A DNA stretch of 64,000 nt from Brenneria nigrifluens DSM 30175 = ATCC 13028 (GCF_005484965.1 NZ_CP034036.1:2914001-2978000), one strand, 5' to 3'; positions 17,566-25,760 are shown, counted from the first letter of the stretch. Numbers and translations are program-made. Notes: generated from the letters alone by a model not told the origin.

Positions 17566-17784
17566 TTATGCCCCTAAATTGGTTTTACCGCTGGCGCCGC
17601 CGGCAAGCAGGGACGTGTTGCTGTCTGTCGTGCCCTCCGCGCCGCTTGCCAGCAGCGAGGATCCCTTTTTGCGTTTCTTCCGCGCCGCTGCGTCGGCATT
17701 TGCTGCTTTTGCCGCTGCGTCGGCTGCTGCCGCTGCGTCGGCTTCCGGATCGCTTTGCACTACGCTGGGCGAACTTCCACACAT
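17566..17784 (-). CDS. Small alanine-rich protein upstream of portal
   Basis: This 72-residue protein starts MCGSSPSVVQSDPEADAAAA, followed by a poly-alanine helix, KKRKKGSSLLASGA, and a second SLLAGGASG repeat. The near-duplicate S-LLA-GA segments suggest a short structural repeat. Comparable small proteins precede the portal gene in many T7-like phages, and some are virion components; I do not know its role. It is translated immediately ahead of the portal with a 2-bp gap. Confidence 0.6.
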   Translation of the reverse strand: MCGSSPSVVQSDPEADAAAAADAAAKAANADAAARKKRKKGSSLLASGAEGTTDSNTSLLAGGASGKTNLGA

Positions 17785-17794
17785 AGTGATCTCC

Positions 17795-18211
17795 TTACGA
17801 ATGAACGTGCCAGCCCTTATCTGTCAGTGTGGGCGCCTTAAAGCGCTTAATCTGGCCGTCAGTGCTGGTGATTGTTGGTTGGGTGCTGGTCGCCGTGGTC
17901 GCGCGCTTAACCAGTTCGATGAAGTCCAGGCAGTTGGTCAGCGGGTTACCATGCTCATCAACAAAGCCGTAGGTCTCGAACTTGGAGACGATCCCAAATG
18001 CCTCGGCGTTCAGCCCTGATAGTGCCTCGTTGCGTGCTGCGATATCCGTTGGCGCCGGACTGGCATCCAGAACCGTGGCGCCGGCAGTGGCCGCGTTAAG
18101 CTGTTCTGGTGTATTGGCAGGAATGGAATTCAGCAACTGAACATCGCTGGAAATATTTTCCTCAGCGGCTGACTCACCGGGAGTTTCTATTTTCTTGCGT
18201 GGACGAGCCAT
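17795..18211 (-). CDS. Phage protein of unknown function, first gene of the late block
   Basis: This 138-residue protein starts MARPRKKIETPGESAAEEN, with a disordered, acidic N-terminal half. The C-terminal half contains EAFGIVSKFETYGFVDEHGN, then LDFIELVKRA, and finally FKAPTLTDKGWHVHS. I do not recognise a domain. It is the most upstream member of the packed virion operon and has a perfect copy of the hairpin element 47 nt before its start, so late transcription may begin or be modified here. Confidence 0.5.
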   Translation of the reverse strand: MARPRKKIETPGESAAEENISSDVQLLNSIPANTPEQLNAATAGATVLDASPAPTDIAARNEALSGLNAEAFGIVSKFETYGFVDEHGNPLTNCLDFIELVKRATTATSTQPTITSTDGQIKRFKAPTLTDKGWHVHS

Positions 18212-18257
18212 ATCGATTACTCCGTTACTATGGAGTTGTCATTTTGGCGGCGGAGGC

Positions 18258-18273
18258 GGTCGGTTTCCCGACC
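18258..18273 (-). repeat. GGAAACCGACC hairpin, copy E
   Basis: This is a perfect 16-nt copy, 47 nt before the first gene of the virion operon and directly after the stop of the HTH protein gene. Confidence 0.75.
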
Positions 18274-18275
18274 AA

Positions 18276-18533
18276 TTAGCGCGGGTTAAAAACCCAATAC
18301 TGGCGGTAAATTACGGTTGGCAGCTTCCCGCGGTCAAAACCCGTTGTTCTGCACCAGAGGGCAATAAGCGCTTCACCGTCGCCGTGCTTTGGCTCTGCGC
18401 CAGACTTCCACCCCAGCACCGCGGATTTAGATACGCCCAATTCCCTGGCGATCTGGTGCGTTGCCATTCGTGTTCTGGTGATATCCGTTATGACGCGGAA
18501 CCAATCTGTGCGGAATGTTGCGACAAGGGGCAT
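18276..18533 (-). CDS. Small helix-turn-helix phage protein
   Basis: This 85-residue protein carries a helix-turn-helix at about residues 24-45 (ATHQIARELGVSKSAVLGWKSG), then ALIALWCRTTGFDRGKLP. The HTH and the TGxxxxxLP ending resemble small lambdoid regulators located just upstream of late genes. It lies immediately before the late block, so a role in switching on late transcription is possible but unproven. The predicted isoelectric point is basic, fitting DNA binding. Confidence 0.55.
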   Translation of the reverse strand: MPLVATFRTDWFRVITDITRTRMATHQIARELGVSKSAVLGWKSGAEPKHGDGEALIALWCRTTGFDRGKLPTVIYRQYWVFNPR

Positions 18534-18657
18534 TTTTACCCCCTGTAAACGCGCGCGTGCGCGAGATGGTGAGAAAATTCACGCGCCCTTCCGATTTTCG
18601 CGAAGAGAGATAAACAGGATTTTATGCTTTCCCACCGCCGGCGACATCCGCATTTTT

Positions 18658-18696
18658 CAGCATTAAATTCTTTCTCTAAGAGCAGCATTAAATTCT
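18658..18696. repeat. Direct repeat CAGCATTAAATTCT
   Basis: Two identical 14-mers lie at 18658-18671 and 18683-18696, 25 bp start to start, in the 166-bp gap between the HTH gene and the YbcO-like gene. They could be binding sites for a regulator of the late region. No promoter is obvious. Confidence 0.4.
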
Positions 18697-18699
18697 GAA

Positions 18700-18987
18700 T
18701 CACTTAATTTTCTCCTCGTCGATTAATATCGCCTGAGTGCGCATCACCCCTTCTGCGTGATAAAGCCGTGCTGTTTCTGCGTCTGTGTGGCGCGTTCTGC
18801 GGTCTATTTCGTCATGGCAAGCGCTGCACGCCCAGGCGCCTTGAATGTCGTCTGGCTTTATTCCTGTACCGCAGGTTCCGGATAAGCGGTAATGCGCCAA
18901 CACGGTGGTTTCAGGGTTGTGATTGCAGATGCCGGGGATGCGAACCTGGCATTCTCTGTTGCAGGCTTCTTTGCGTAGGTTTTTCAT
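18700..18987 (-). CDS. YbcO/DUF1364-like HNH-type nuclease
   Basis: This 95-residue protein closely follows the E. coli prophage protein YbcO, a putative DNase: ECQVRIPGICNHNPETTVLAH, then RLSGTCGTGIKP, then WACSACHDEIDRRT. The cysteine pairs (C-x5-C and C-x2-C) with HDEIDRR suggest a metal-bound beta-beta-alpha nuclease site. In lambdoid phages these genes sit in the nin-like region between replication and late genes, as here. The start overlaps the DUF1367 gene stop as ATGA. Confidence 0.75.
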   Translation of the reverse strand: MKNLRKEACNRECQVRIPGICNHNPETTVLAHYRLSGTCGTGIKPDDIQGAWACSACHDEIDRRTRHTDAETARLYHAEGVMRTQAILIDEEKIK

Positions 18988-19577
18988 GCCGCGTACTCCA
19001 GCAGCTGCGCGGCTGCGTTTTCTGCGGCTTGTTGGGTGGGGAATGTTTTTGACAGGATGAATGACCAGAGAACATCGAGCGTGGCCTTATACAGGTCGTG
19101 GAACTCTATTTCGTCCATCTTTGCGAACGATATCGATCGGGGCTCTTTGTGCAGGCTGCCGTCTGGCAGTTCAAAAACGTCATAGTGGCCGGATTCTATC
19201 GTTGTCCAGCGCCGGAACGCTTCGAATGATTTTGCGCCGGTAATATCTCCGCCGCGTTTTTTGGCTACGCCATCCAGGTATTCCTCGGCGGCGGTCTGTA
19301 GCGCATCTTCGCTGCCGGCAAAGTGGGCCAGGAATTTAACGTAACCACGAACCAGTTTTTTTTCTGCCGGCGATATGGTGCCGCCGGTTGGCTGCCAATA
19401 TTCGAATCCCAGATTTAGCAGGGAGAAGTATTTACGATGGAATGCCGGGTTTCTGGCCTGCTTAAAGTCGGCGTAAATTACCGCGCCCAATTTTAATTTC
19501 TGGACGTATTCTTTCGAGTCTGGTGTCGCGGGTATTAGTACCCCGCCGGCGGATTTTAAAAAAGAAAACTGTGCCAT
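18984..19577 (-). CDS. DUF1367-family phage protein
   Basis: This 197-residue protein is recognisable as DUF1367 from QARNPAFHRKYFSLLNLGFEYW at about residues 41-62, together with a C-terminal half containing ESGHYDVFELPDGSLHKEPRSISF. The family is common in the nin-like regions of lambdoid phages. The FHRKYF motif suggests DNA or nuclease-related work, but the function is unknown. Its stop overlaps the YbcO-like start. Confidence 0.75.
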   Translation of the reverse strand: MAQFSFLKSAGGVLIPATPDSKEYVQKLKLGAVIYADFKQARNPAFHRKYFSLLNLGFEYWQPTGGTISPAEKKLVRGYVKFLAHFAGSEDALQTAAEEYLDGVAKKRGGDITGAKSFEAFRRWTTIESGHYDVFELPDGSLHKEPRSISFAKMDEIEFHDLYKATLDVLWSFILSKTFPTQQAAENAAAQLLEYAA

Positions 19578-19636
19578 CGGTTACCCCTTTGACACAGCAG
19601 TTAATCAGGCGTTGGGTGTTCAATCCAACCTGTTAA

Positions 19637-19828
19637 TTATAGCGCGTTTCCGTCCGGTTTTACAATCCGATATCCAGCTATTTTAGCTAAATCAATCAAC
19701 GCGTTAAGCGCTGCGATATGCTCATCATCACCCAATTGCCGTATGTTGACAATGTTTCCGTTTTTGCAGGTTACAACTACGCATCCATTCGTTGGGAGAA
19801 TCTCAGTAATTTTCTCTGCATCAATCAC
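19637..19828 (-). CDS. Small phage protein, unknown
   Basis: This is a 63-residue protein (MIDAEKITEILPTNGCVVVT, then LGDDEHIAALNALIDLAKIAGYRIV). The compact alternation of strands and a helix suggests a folded domain. It is in the same direction as its neighbours, with 59 bp to the next gene. No family is recognised. The coding assignment rests on residue composition and operon position. Confidence 0.45.
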   Translation of the reverse strand: MIDAEKITEILPTNGCVVVTCKNGNIVNIRQLGDDEHIAALNALIDLAKIAGYRIVKPDGNAL

Positions 19829-19912
19829 TCACTCCCCCTGGATTTTGTTTTGGTACCCCTTAATTATTACATCAAAACACTGTACATATAAACAGTGAAT
19901 TTAAGATTAATC

Positions 19913-20257
19913 TTAACGGCTGGTGGTCAATTTCAATTCATGCCATCCGTTAGTATTCCAGCATTCAGAGTCACCACGCATACAGCATTCCGCTACCGGT
20001 AGGCAATCACCACACTTTCCGCACCGCTGGTGACTTAGCGACTTGATGCGCCAGCGCATCCGTACGTCGTCTTGCCGTATCAGCAACTGCACGTACTCGT
20101 CCATGCTATACGGCTCTTTGCCCGGCCGGCGCAGTTTGCAATTACGCTCCAGCATTTCCAATTCCTGAGAATCCAGATTCAGCTCAAACTTGGTGACGCC
20201 TGAGTCGCGCTGGCTCCTCCGTTGCGCCGCTTTACGTTCCGCTGCTGACTTAGCCAT
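19913..20257 (-). CDS. Basic phage protein with Cys-rich C terminus
   Basis: This 114-residue protein has a strongly basic start (AAERKAAQRRSQRDSGVTKFEL), then a ribbon-helix-helix-like stretch (FELNLDSQELEMLERNCKLR). A C-terminal cysteine cluster CGKCGDCLPVAECC with a further SECW could bind zinc. The combination suggests a nucleic-acid-binding regulator, but no named family is recognised. It overlaps the upstream methyltransferase gene by 8 bp. Confidence 0.5.
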   Translation of the reverse strand: MAKSAAERKAAQRRSQRDSGVTKFELNLDSQELEMLERNCKLRRPGKEPYSMDEYVQLLIRQDDVRMRWRIKSLSHQRCGKCGDCLPVAECCMRGDSECWNTNGWHELKLTTSR

Positions 20258-20741
20258 GTGAGGGTTCGCCTTTCACAAAAATAATCCAATGCGTTTTATC
20301 GCCTTTGCCTGTTCGCTGGGTGATGATCGGTTTCTCATCTGTCAGCGCTAAAACCTGGCTAGTCGGGATCTGCGTTTCGTTCCACTTAAAAATCAGCACA
20401 CCGTCCGGCCGAAGTACGCGGAACGCCTCACTAAAGCCGGAACGCAAATCATCGCGCCATGTATCTGGGTTCAATACACCATATTTTTTACGCATCCACC
20501 CCTCCGGCCCTGCACGCTCCAGATGCGGCGGATCGAAAACTACAACAGGGAATGATTCATCAGCAAACGGGAGCGCGCGAAAATCGGCGATGATATCCGG
20601 GTTAATAACCAGGCTGCGACCGTCACACAGCGTATGCCGCTCTCTGCGGTTATCAATAAACACGGCGCGTGGGTCGCTCTTGTCATGCCAGAACATACGG
20701 CTACCGCAGCACATATCGAGAATCGGTACGGTGTGAGTCAT
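20250..20741 (-). CDS. Phage SAM-dependent DNA methyltransferase-like protein
   Basis: This 163-residue protein starts at the ATG that overlaps the previous stop (ATGA). It has a SAM-binding motif (ILDMCCGSRMFW) at about residue 7, an acidic VFIDNRR strand, and a catalytic-type DPPHLE motif near residue 70. An LRPDGVLIFKWNE strand follows. DPPH in place of DPPY/NPPY suggests an amino-methyltransferase related to the MT-A70/N4/N6 types. It is short and has no separate target-recognition domain. It may protect phage DNA from restriction or act on another nucleic acid. Confidence 0.7.
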   Translation of the reverse strand: MTHTVPILDMCCGSRMFWHDKSDPRAVFIDNRRERHTLCDGRSLVINPDIIADFRALPFADESFPVVVFDPPHLERAGPEGWMRKKYGVLNPDTWRDDLRSGFSEAFRVLRPDGVLIFKWNETQIPTSQVLALTDEKPIITQRTGKGDKTHWIIFVKGEPSHG

Positions 20742-21979
20742 GCGGCACCGTCCTTGTAGCGCACCCACTCAGCCGCTGCTCCGTCTTCGGTGTCGAAGAT
20801 GCAAAGCAGTATCCAACCTTCGCCTTCAGGTGGTGTCGGGTTCCAATGTCGCGTCACACCCGCGTCGTTGGCATCGTAGACACAATCGCCGCAGAAGAAC
20901 TGGTTCATGTAGGTGAAATCCACCTCCATGCCGCGCTCTGCGTACCAAGTCCGCATTTCCTGTAGTGTTGACCCCTCATCGAACGGTGTTTCCGGTCGGT
21001 CAGGATGAGACCAGAAGCCCATATGATCGCGCTCGGGCAGCGCGGGCTTGATGCGATGGCTGCAACCATCCGGTATTACCGGAGAGTTGGTTGACGTTTC
21101 CGTTTTTTCCCGAAACGTTGTGGTTGACGAATTTTCGTTTTTCCGAAAATCAGCGGGCAACTGGAGCAACGATTTCAGTGCGGCGCGCGGAACTGCCGAC
21201 CAGGCAAGAACAATATTTGGCCGGTCATTTTCTTGGTCCGGTAGTGTGTTTTCGATCTCGTCCAGCGCGTCAGACAGGGCGTGAGCTGACTCATACGGGA
21301 CAACAACCGATGGCTCACCATCAACTTCCATCTGACAGCCGTCGTCCATTAACTCAAACGCACAACCACAGACTTTGAGTAGCATTTCAATCACACGGCG
21401 ATGTTCTGACGTTATCGCCGACAGTCCGGAAGTTGCAGACTGGAGCATAGCGCCGCGGCAGGCGTTCCAGCCGGCAGAGTAGCAACGTCGAGGATCGACA
21501 TTCTCGGCAAACGTCCAGGCTGGCACCCCCTTGCACTCATCCGGCACTATAGGCGGCTGGCTTGCTGTTGGAGGAACGGGCGCGGCGTAGAGCGGGACAA
21601 CGGAATATTTAGGCTCACCGTCCGCCATATCTTCGTTCAGATAATAAATTTCATCTTCCAGCAGGCCCCTGTCTTCACAAACGCAAAACTCATCAAAGTA
21701 TGGCCTGCCGTCGGGCGTCATAATGGCGTACATAAACGTTTCTTCGTGATCCGTCCGCAACCGCTGGTTTTCCTCCTGCAGCTCTTTCGAGGTGCGGCGT
21801 AGGCGGTTTACGCGCGTCTCGGATTCCCCCAACTCGCGCAGTAGGCGCAGATTATCGGCGTTCAGTCTTTCGAATTGCCCTGCTGCGAAATTGAGCACGC
21901 GCTGCTCTTCCGTTGTTGACGCCGTTATCGCCGCTGCGCGAATGGCGCCGGCGAGTACATCGGTTGTGATTATGGTCAT
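20738..21979 (-). CDS. Mosaic phage protein (Ea22-like N terminus), unknown
   Basis: This 413-residue protein has a helical coiled-coil start (residues of about 25-78, FERLNADNLRLLRELGESETR and onwards). Next comes a DGRPYFDEFCVCED segment with VVPLYAAP, typical of eclectic Ea22-like early proteins. The C-terminal part has a possible metal site in FFCGDCVYDAND. It looks like a fusion of several short phage modules. The start codon is preceded by GAGGCAAGACCA (21981-21992) and overlaps the upstream stop as ATGA. No biochemical role can be given. Confidence 0.55.
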   Translation of the reverse strand: MTIITTDVLAGAIRAAAITASTTEEQRVLNFAAGQFERLNADNLRLLRELGESETRVNRLRRTSKELQEENQRLRTDHEETFMYAIMTPDGRPYFDEFCVCEDRGLLEDEIYYLNEDMADGEPKYSVVPLYAAPVPPTASQPPIVPDECKGVPAWTFAENVDPRRCYSAGWNACRGAMLQSATSGLSAITSEHRRVIEMLLKVCGCAFELMDDGCQMEVDGEPSVVVPYESAHALSDALDEIENTLPDQENDRPNIVLAWSAVPRAALKSLLQLPADFRKNENSSTTTFREKTETSTNSPVIPDGCSHRIKPALPERDHMGFWSHPDRPETPFDEGSTLQEMRTWYAERGMEVDFTYMNQFFCGDCVYDANDAGVTRHWNPTPPEGEGWILLCIFDTEDGAAAEWVRYKDGAA

Positions 21980-22224
21980 TTGGTCTTGCCTCGTTTCTGG
22001 TTGTGATATTCGCGCCAGTGATTCAGGCGCGCTTTGAAATGTTCACTGTATTTTTCATCAACAGTTTCCAGTTCATGCTCAACGTTGAGCCGCGATATTT
22101 TCCCGTCTATCAACTGATTGATTAACTGGTTGGCGCGCAGATCCAGCCAGTTCATTTCCCTGTATTTCTCCGGCCATTCCCCGATATTGTGAGGTAGTCC
22201 TGGCGGCAAATAATCCCTGGACAT
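21976..22224 (-). CDS. Small helical early protein, unknown
   Basis: This is an 82-residue, highly charged helical protein (start MSRDYLPPGLPHNIGEWPEK, end QKRGKTK). Its last codons (GGC AAG ACC AAA TGA) are made from the start-codon box of the next gene, so box and coding sequence overlap. No known domain is visible. It lies 2 bp from the next gene upstream. Confidence 0.5.
   Translation of the reverse strand: MSRDYLPPGLPHNIGEWPEKYREMNWLDLRANQLINQLIDGKISRLNVEHELETVDEKYSEHFKARLNHWREYHNQKRGKTK
21981..21992 (-). promoter_or_regulatory. Start-codon box GAGGCAAGACCA, copy 1
   Basis: A 12-nt box ending 1 nt before the ATG at 21979. GAGG is the Shine-Dalgarno core, and the following CAAGACCA is conserved beyond what ribosome binding needs. 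Confidence 0.7.
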
Positions 22225-22226
22225 GT

Positions 22227-22610
22227 TTACTTCCCTATCTGCTGGATGCTGTCGAGCAATAGACGGGAACGCCCCGGGGAGCCGATGCGGGCGCCGGTGT
22301 TTTTGTAATAAACCTCATTTGGTCCCGCTATCCATCCCGTCGCGGTTTCGCTCAGTCTTACCTGGCGGCGGCCGGCATTTCTGATAACCGTGCCAGTGTG
22401 CGTTTTGCGAGCTTTCATCTTGGGTGTGCGAACTTTCGGTTCCGATACCAGCTTGGGCTTAACCACCTGAACGGGTACGGGGGCCGGTACGTAGGGTGAA
22501 CGGGTACGAGCGCGGGCGTTGGCATTCATGCGCCACAAGATAAGCGCGGTATAATCGCATCCATCATCGATAACGGTTCGCTTCGGGAAAATTACGTCTG
22601 TCGTTGTCAT
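22227..22610 (-). CDS. Basic phage protein, unknown
   Basis: This 127-residue protein has a proline/arginine-rich centre (ARTRSPYVPAPVPVQVVKPK), a basic PKMKARKTHTG stretch and a C-terminal RLSETATGWIAGPNEVYYK domain. High positive charge suggests DNA or RNA binding. The ATG is directly preceded by GAGGCAAGACC. It sits between the DnaB helicase and small early genes, so a replication accessory role is possible. No family match is claimed. Confidence 0.45.
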   Translation of the reverse strand: MTTTDVIFPKRTVIDDGCDYTALILWRMNANARARTRSPYVPAPVPVQVVKPKLVSEPKVRTPKMKARKTHTGTVIRNAGRRQVRLSETATGWIAGPNEVYYKNTGARIGSPGRSRLLLDSIQQIGK

Positions 22611-22621
22611 GGTCTTGCCTC
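22611..22621 (-). promoter_or_regulatory. Start-codon box, copy 2
   Basis: GAGGCAAGACC is joined directly to the ATG at 22610; the final A of the box is the A of the start codon. Confidence 0.7.
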
Positions 22622-22647
22622 TTCGTGTAAGCGCTGGTCAGGCGCGG

Positions 22648-24057
22648 TTAAAATTCTTCAATCGGTTTTTTCTTGCCGTAGCGCCGGCTTTTCTCTTGCC
22701 CGACAGACGCCAGGCGCTGGGCCTCATCGGGCGGAATGTCCCTGATATAACCGTCCACCATCTGCGCGTATGCGGTTCCGCTGGGGCCCTCGCGATTCAG
22801 GCGCAAAATCAGCTCCATCAGCGTTTTGTCTGCCTGTTCGTTGTAAACCGCGTCGCGGTAAAGCCCTATCCATACGTCACAATCCTGTTCAATCTGGCCG
22901 GTGTCTTTGCTGTCTGCTGGCCACGGCCGTTTATCGGCCCGCTCTTCCAGTTTTCGGTTTAGCTGGGTCAGTAGCAGAACGACGCAATCCAGCTCCTTCG
23001 CCAGGTTCTTTAACCCCGTTGTGATCGCCCCGTAGCTGATATCGCGACGCTCGGCTTCCTCGCCCTTCATCAGCGTCAGATAATCGACGGCCACTAGCCC
23101 GATATTTCCGCGCTGCCGCTTCACTTTCCTGCACTCGGCAACGATATGCGCCAGCGATACACCCGGCGTACTGTCTATCATCAGATTTGATTCGGCCAGT
23201 TCGGTGGCTTTTGCCATTGCCCGCGCCATCTCCACATCATCGTAAACGCCGTTGTAAAACAGGTTTGAGCTGATAGCGGCCTCCTGGGCTATCATGCGTT
23301 CGATGATCCCCCGGTCTGTCATTTCCAGGCTAAAAACCAGCGTCGGCAGCCGGTGATTCAGCGCGAAATGCGTGGCGATTTTGTTGTACGTGGCCGTTTT
23401 ACCCATTTTCGGCCGGGCTCCGATGACAACCAGGGCACCGCGCAAAACCTGTTTCGGCGCCATCAGCGTATCCAACCCCTCGATACCCAGCGTGAACCCC
23501 GCGGCGCCGGCGGGATCGCTAAACCGGCGATCCAGCTCATCAACCCATTCTCCAACCACATCGGCCGCCGCTTTTAGCCCGCCGCGCTTTCCAGTGGTGG
23601 CGTGATCAACAACCGCGGTGATCATCTGCTGAACACTGCTTAACCGGCTTTCCACGCTGGCGCTGTTGCTGGCGCCGACGATCTCAATGCAGGCGTACAG
23701 TTTTTCCAGCGTGTAACGCAATACCGCTTTCTCGCGAACGATGCGGGCATAGGCCAGCGTGTTGGCCGCCATCGGCACGCGGGCCATTTCCGCCAGGTAA
23801 GCAAATCCCCCAACCACCTCCAGTTCGCCGTTTGATTCGAGCAGTTCACCCAATGTGATTAAATCAGTCGGCTTGTCAGAGCGCGCCAAATCGATCAGGC
23901 GGCGATAAATCATCTGATGGGTACGCAGGTAAAACGATTCTGGTTTTAACAGCGCCATGACGCTGTGACGGCGTTCCTCGTCGGTATTCAGCATCATTCC
24001 GCCGATAACGGCCTGCTCTGCGGCGGAGTTGTGCGGCACAACCGGATCATTGGTCAT
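22648..24057 (-). CDS. dnaB: Replicative DNA helicase, DnaB family
   Basis: This 469-residue protein is the phage-encoded hexameric helicase that unwinds the fork. The N-terminal domain (SAAEQAVIGGMMLN, residues 11-24) is the DnaB primase/loader interaction domain. The RecA-like ATPase has Walker A GARPKMGKT at about 213-221, a VFSLEM segment, Walker B VAVDYLTLM, and LLTQLNR. The size equals that of host DnaB. Its start overlaps the end of the O-like gene by 11 bp, so the replication pair is translationally coupled. Confidence 0.95.
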   Translation of the reverse strand: MTNDPVVPHNSAAEQAVIGGMMLNTDEERRHSVMALLKPESFYLRTHQMIYRRLIDLARSDKPTDLITLGELLESNGELEVVGGFAYLAEMARVPMAANTLAYARIVREKAVLRYTLEKLYACIEIVGASNSASVESRLSSVQQMITAVVDHATTGKRGGLKAAADVVGEWVDELDRRFSDPAGAAGFTLGIEGLDTLMAPKQVLRGALVVIGARPKMGKTATYNKIATHFALNHRLPTLVFSLEMTDRGIIERMIAQEAAISSNLFYNGVYDDVEMARAMAKATELAESNLMIDSTPGVSLAHIVAECRKVKRQRGNIGLVAVDYLTLMKGEEAERRDISYGAITTGLKNLAKELDCVVLLLTQLNRKLEERADKRPWPADSKDTGQIEQDCDVWIGLYRDAVYNEQADKTLMELILRLNREGPSGTAYAQMVDGYIRDIPPDEAQRLASVGQEKSRRYGKKKPIEEF

Positions 24058-24808
24058 TGGCGCGCTCCTCCTTGACGGCCACGTAGCAGCGTTCGGTCAC
24101 CAGATAATCCAGGTTCTTGCGTTTCCAGAATCCGCCGCGGCCGTTCGGCCGGTCTTCCAGCATCCAGCGGCAGTTGCTGGCGATATAGCGCAGATAGGCT
24201 TCCCAGCGGTCAGAGTTGAATTTAAATTTCTTCCAGAAGTTGCGGATTGTTTTCTTCCTGGCGTCCGTGAGGATTTTCACTTGGGCCATTTCCGGTAGCG
24301 TGTCGTGATACACATCCAGAATTTTTTGATAATCGATTTTTTCCGCTGGCTGTGACGGTGAAACAGCATCGGCTGATTCACCAATAATCTCTGTAGTAGT
24401 CTCTGTAGTAATCTCTGTAAGAAAGATTGTGGAATTCCCCCCATCTTGTTCGCTGGTTTTCCCCGAACTAGTATGCGGAATTTCCGCATCCTTGTTTGCT
24501 GCGCCAAGCAGTTGATATAAAACGGTTACATCAACACGGTAGTAAAGTTTTGCCGGCACGCCTTTTCGTTGTTCAATCAGCACGCCCAGGCTACGTAATT
24601 TTTTACGTGCGCCCTCTTGTTCATATCGAGTTAGCCCGGTTTCATCTTCCCATTCATCCTGGGTTTTATAGATCCAGCCGTCCGCTCCGGTCCTGTTTGT
24701 CCAGTAAATTAGTTGTGACAGCAGGAGCGCCCCGGTAATACCAGCACCCATGCGAACAAAACTGCGCTGAAACGCTATTGGCCTGTCTAAAATCTGCAGC
24801 ATGTCCAT
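24047..24808 (-). CDS. Phage replication initiator, O-like
   Basis: This 253-residue protein starts at the ATG at 24808, just after the upstream stop; an ATG two codons later is possible. The N-terminal 95 residues form a winged-helix domain (AGITGALLLSQLIYW, KTQDEWEDETGLTRYEQEGARKKL) as in phage O and DnaD-like initiators. A threonine-rich linker follows, then a C-terminal domain (IRNFWKKFKFNSDRWEAYLRYI) probably contacting DnaB. It would bind the origin and load the helicase encoded next. The origin is often inside such genes; no clear iterons were seen here. Confidence 0.8.
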   Translation of the reverse strand: MDMLQILDRPIAFQRSFVRMGAGITGALLLSQLIYWTNRTGADGWIYKTQDEWEDETGLTRYEQEGARKKLRSLGVLIEQRKGVPAKLYYRVDVTVLYQLLGAANKDAEIPHTSSGKTSEQDGGNSTIFLTEITTETTTEIIGESADAVSPSQPAEKIDYQKILDVYHDTLPEMAQVKILTDARKKTIRNFWKKFKFNSDRWEAYLRYIASNCRWMLEDRPNGRGGFWKRKNLDYLVTERCYVAVKEERANDQ

Positions 24809-24809
24809 G

Positions 24810-25034
24810 TCAAACCCCCAGCGCGTCGGCAATCTGGCGGCATGCCCGCTGATACTCTGCCTGAGAAAGTCCGCGGCTATACAGTTCGGCTTTACGCTGC
24901 TCGTACTGCTCCCACAAAGACAACGCGGCAGAGCGTCGGCATTCAAAAACGGGTTCGATATCAGCGGCGGAAACTGGCTCGCCGTTGAGCCGGAAACCAT
25001 TCCGGTATGTGATTCGGTCTATTCTGGTAAGCAT
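24810..25034 (-). CDS. Small early protein upstream of the O-like gene
   Basis: This 74-residue helical protein is of unknown function (MLTRIDRITYRNGFRLNGEP, then a helix ALSLWEQYEQRKAELYSRG and QRACRQIADALGV). It starts at an ATG directly preceded by GAGGCAAGACCA and ends 1 bp before the O-like gene start. The GLSxxEYxxACRxIAxALGV ending suggests a DNA-proximal helical fold, but no family is claimed. Confidence 0.5.
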   Translation of the reverse strand: MLTRIDRITYRNGFRLNGEPVSAADIEPVFECRRSAALSLWEQYEQRKAELYSRGLSQAEYQRACRQIADALGV

Positions 25035-25046
25035 TGGTCTTGCCTC
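25035..25046 (-). promoter_or_regulatory. Start-codon box, copy 3
   Basis: GAGGCAAGACCA abuts the ATG at 25034 and begins immediately after the restored stop of the frameshifted gene upstream. Confidence 0.7.
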
Positions 25047-25282
25047 TTAAAACAGTTGCCCTTTGAGTTGGCGGGATTTATTTCGGCGCCCGTAGCGAAC
25101 AATCATTCGAGCCTGGTCAAGGCAGTCTTCAAAAATGTTCCTGCGCTTCGTGGATGGCTTTGAGGAGCGCCGATAATACGAAACCGCCTCTACCCCCCCC
25201 CCTGAGCCGCTTGCTCTTGCGAGAAGCCCTCTTTCAGCAGGGAGTCAATAACGTGCCGTCTGATAAATTCTTCCGGATTCAT
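25047..25282 (-). pseudogene. Frameshifted (or phase-variable) early gene with a G10 tract
   Basis: The gene begins MNPEEFIRRHVIDSLLKEG at 25282, behind a perfect GAGGCAAGACCA box. After 27 codons it runs into ten G residues (25193-25202) and stops after 30 codons at 25190. With 8 or 11 G the frame continues (VEAVSYYRRSSKPSTKRRN, then FEDCLDQARMIVRYGRR) to a stop exactly before the next gene's box, giving a 77-residue protein at 8 G. The span is 236 nt, two more than a multiple of three. The restored part looks like a normal phage protein and fits the gene packing. It could be phase variation, polymerase slippage, a true mutation or a sequencing error. Confidence 0.7.
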
Positions 25283-25760
25283 ATTGGTCTTGCCTCGATA
25301 ATGCGGTGGTCAGCCGCCGTTTATGCAATGCTGGTTCCATTGCCGCCAGCGCCGTATTTGCCGCCGCCAATTGCCGTGATATGTCACGGTCATTCAGCAG
25401 CACGGAAATGATCGCCGTGGAAAACTCACGAATAGCAACGCAAACCAGGTGCTGCACGGAACCGCCGCCGAGGCGCGCCCGCCGCTCCGCCGGCAGAGCT
25501 TCACGTATGGCCGGCGCCAGCGCCTTAACCTTTCGGCTTGATGCCTTTGAATCGCTACGCAGCCAGCGGAAAATCTGTTGCCTGTTGTTGTAGATGGCTT
25601 TCCAGTCAGCCACGCCGCCCTGCTCCGTCTCTCGCAATCGAATATTCGGATCGCCGCCGACAATAAAAAACTGTCGGGTTATCTCGATCGCCACCGTGTC
25701 CTGTCCCACCTCAACGGCCCATGCCTCGACCTCGGCTTTCAATTCTTCGATGTTTTCCAC
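25245..25760 (-). CDS. YdaT-like phage regulator/toxin
   Basis: This 171-residue protein aligns by eye with YdaT of the Rac prophage: VADWKAIYNNRQQIFRWLRS, then RKVKALAPAIREALPAERRAR at about residues 50-95. YdaT-type proteins occupy the CII position of the immunity region and have been described both as transcription regulators and as growth-inhibiting proteins. It lies after the YdaS/Cro-like gene, as in Rac. The C terminus overlaps the start of the next gene by 38 nt, so that gene's GAGGCAAGACCA box encodes the RQDQ of this protein. Confidence 0.75.
   Translation of the reverse strand: MENIEELKAEVEAWAVEVGQDTVAIEITRQFFIVGGDPNIRLRETEQGGVADWKAIYNNRQQIFRWLRSDSKASSRKVKALAPAIREALPAERRARLGGGSVQHLVCVAIREFSTAIISVLLNDRDISRQLAAANTALAAMEPALHKRRLTTALSRQDQYESGRIYQTARY
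25285..25296 (-). promoter_or_regulatory. Start-codon box, copy 4
   Basis: GAGGCAAGACCA lies 2 nt before the ATG at 25282, inside the end of the YdaT-like coding sequence. Confidence 0.65.
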
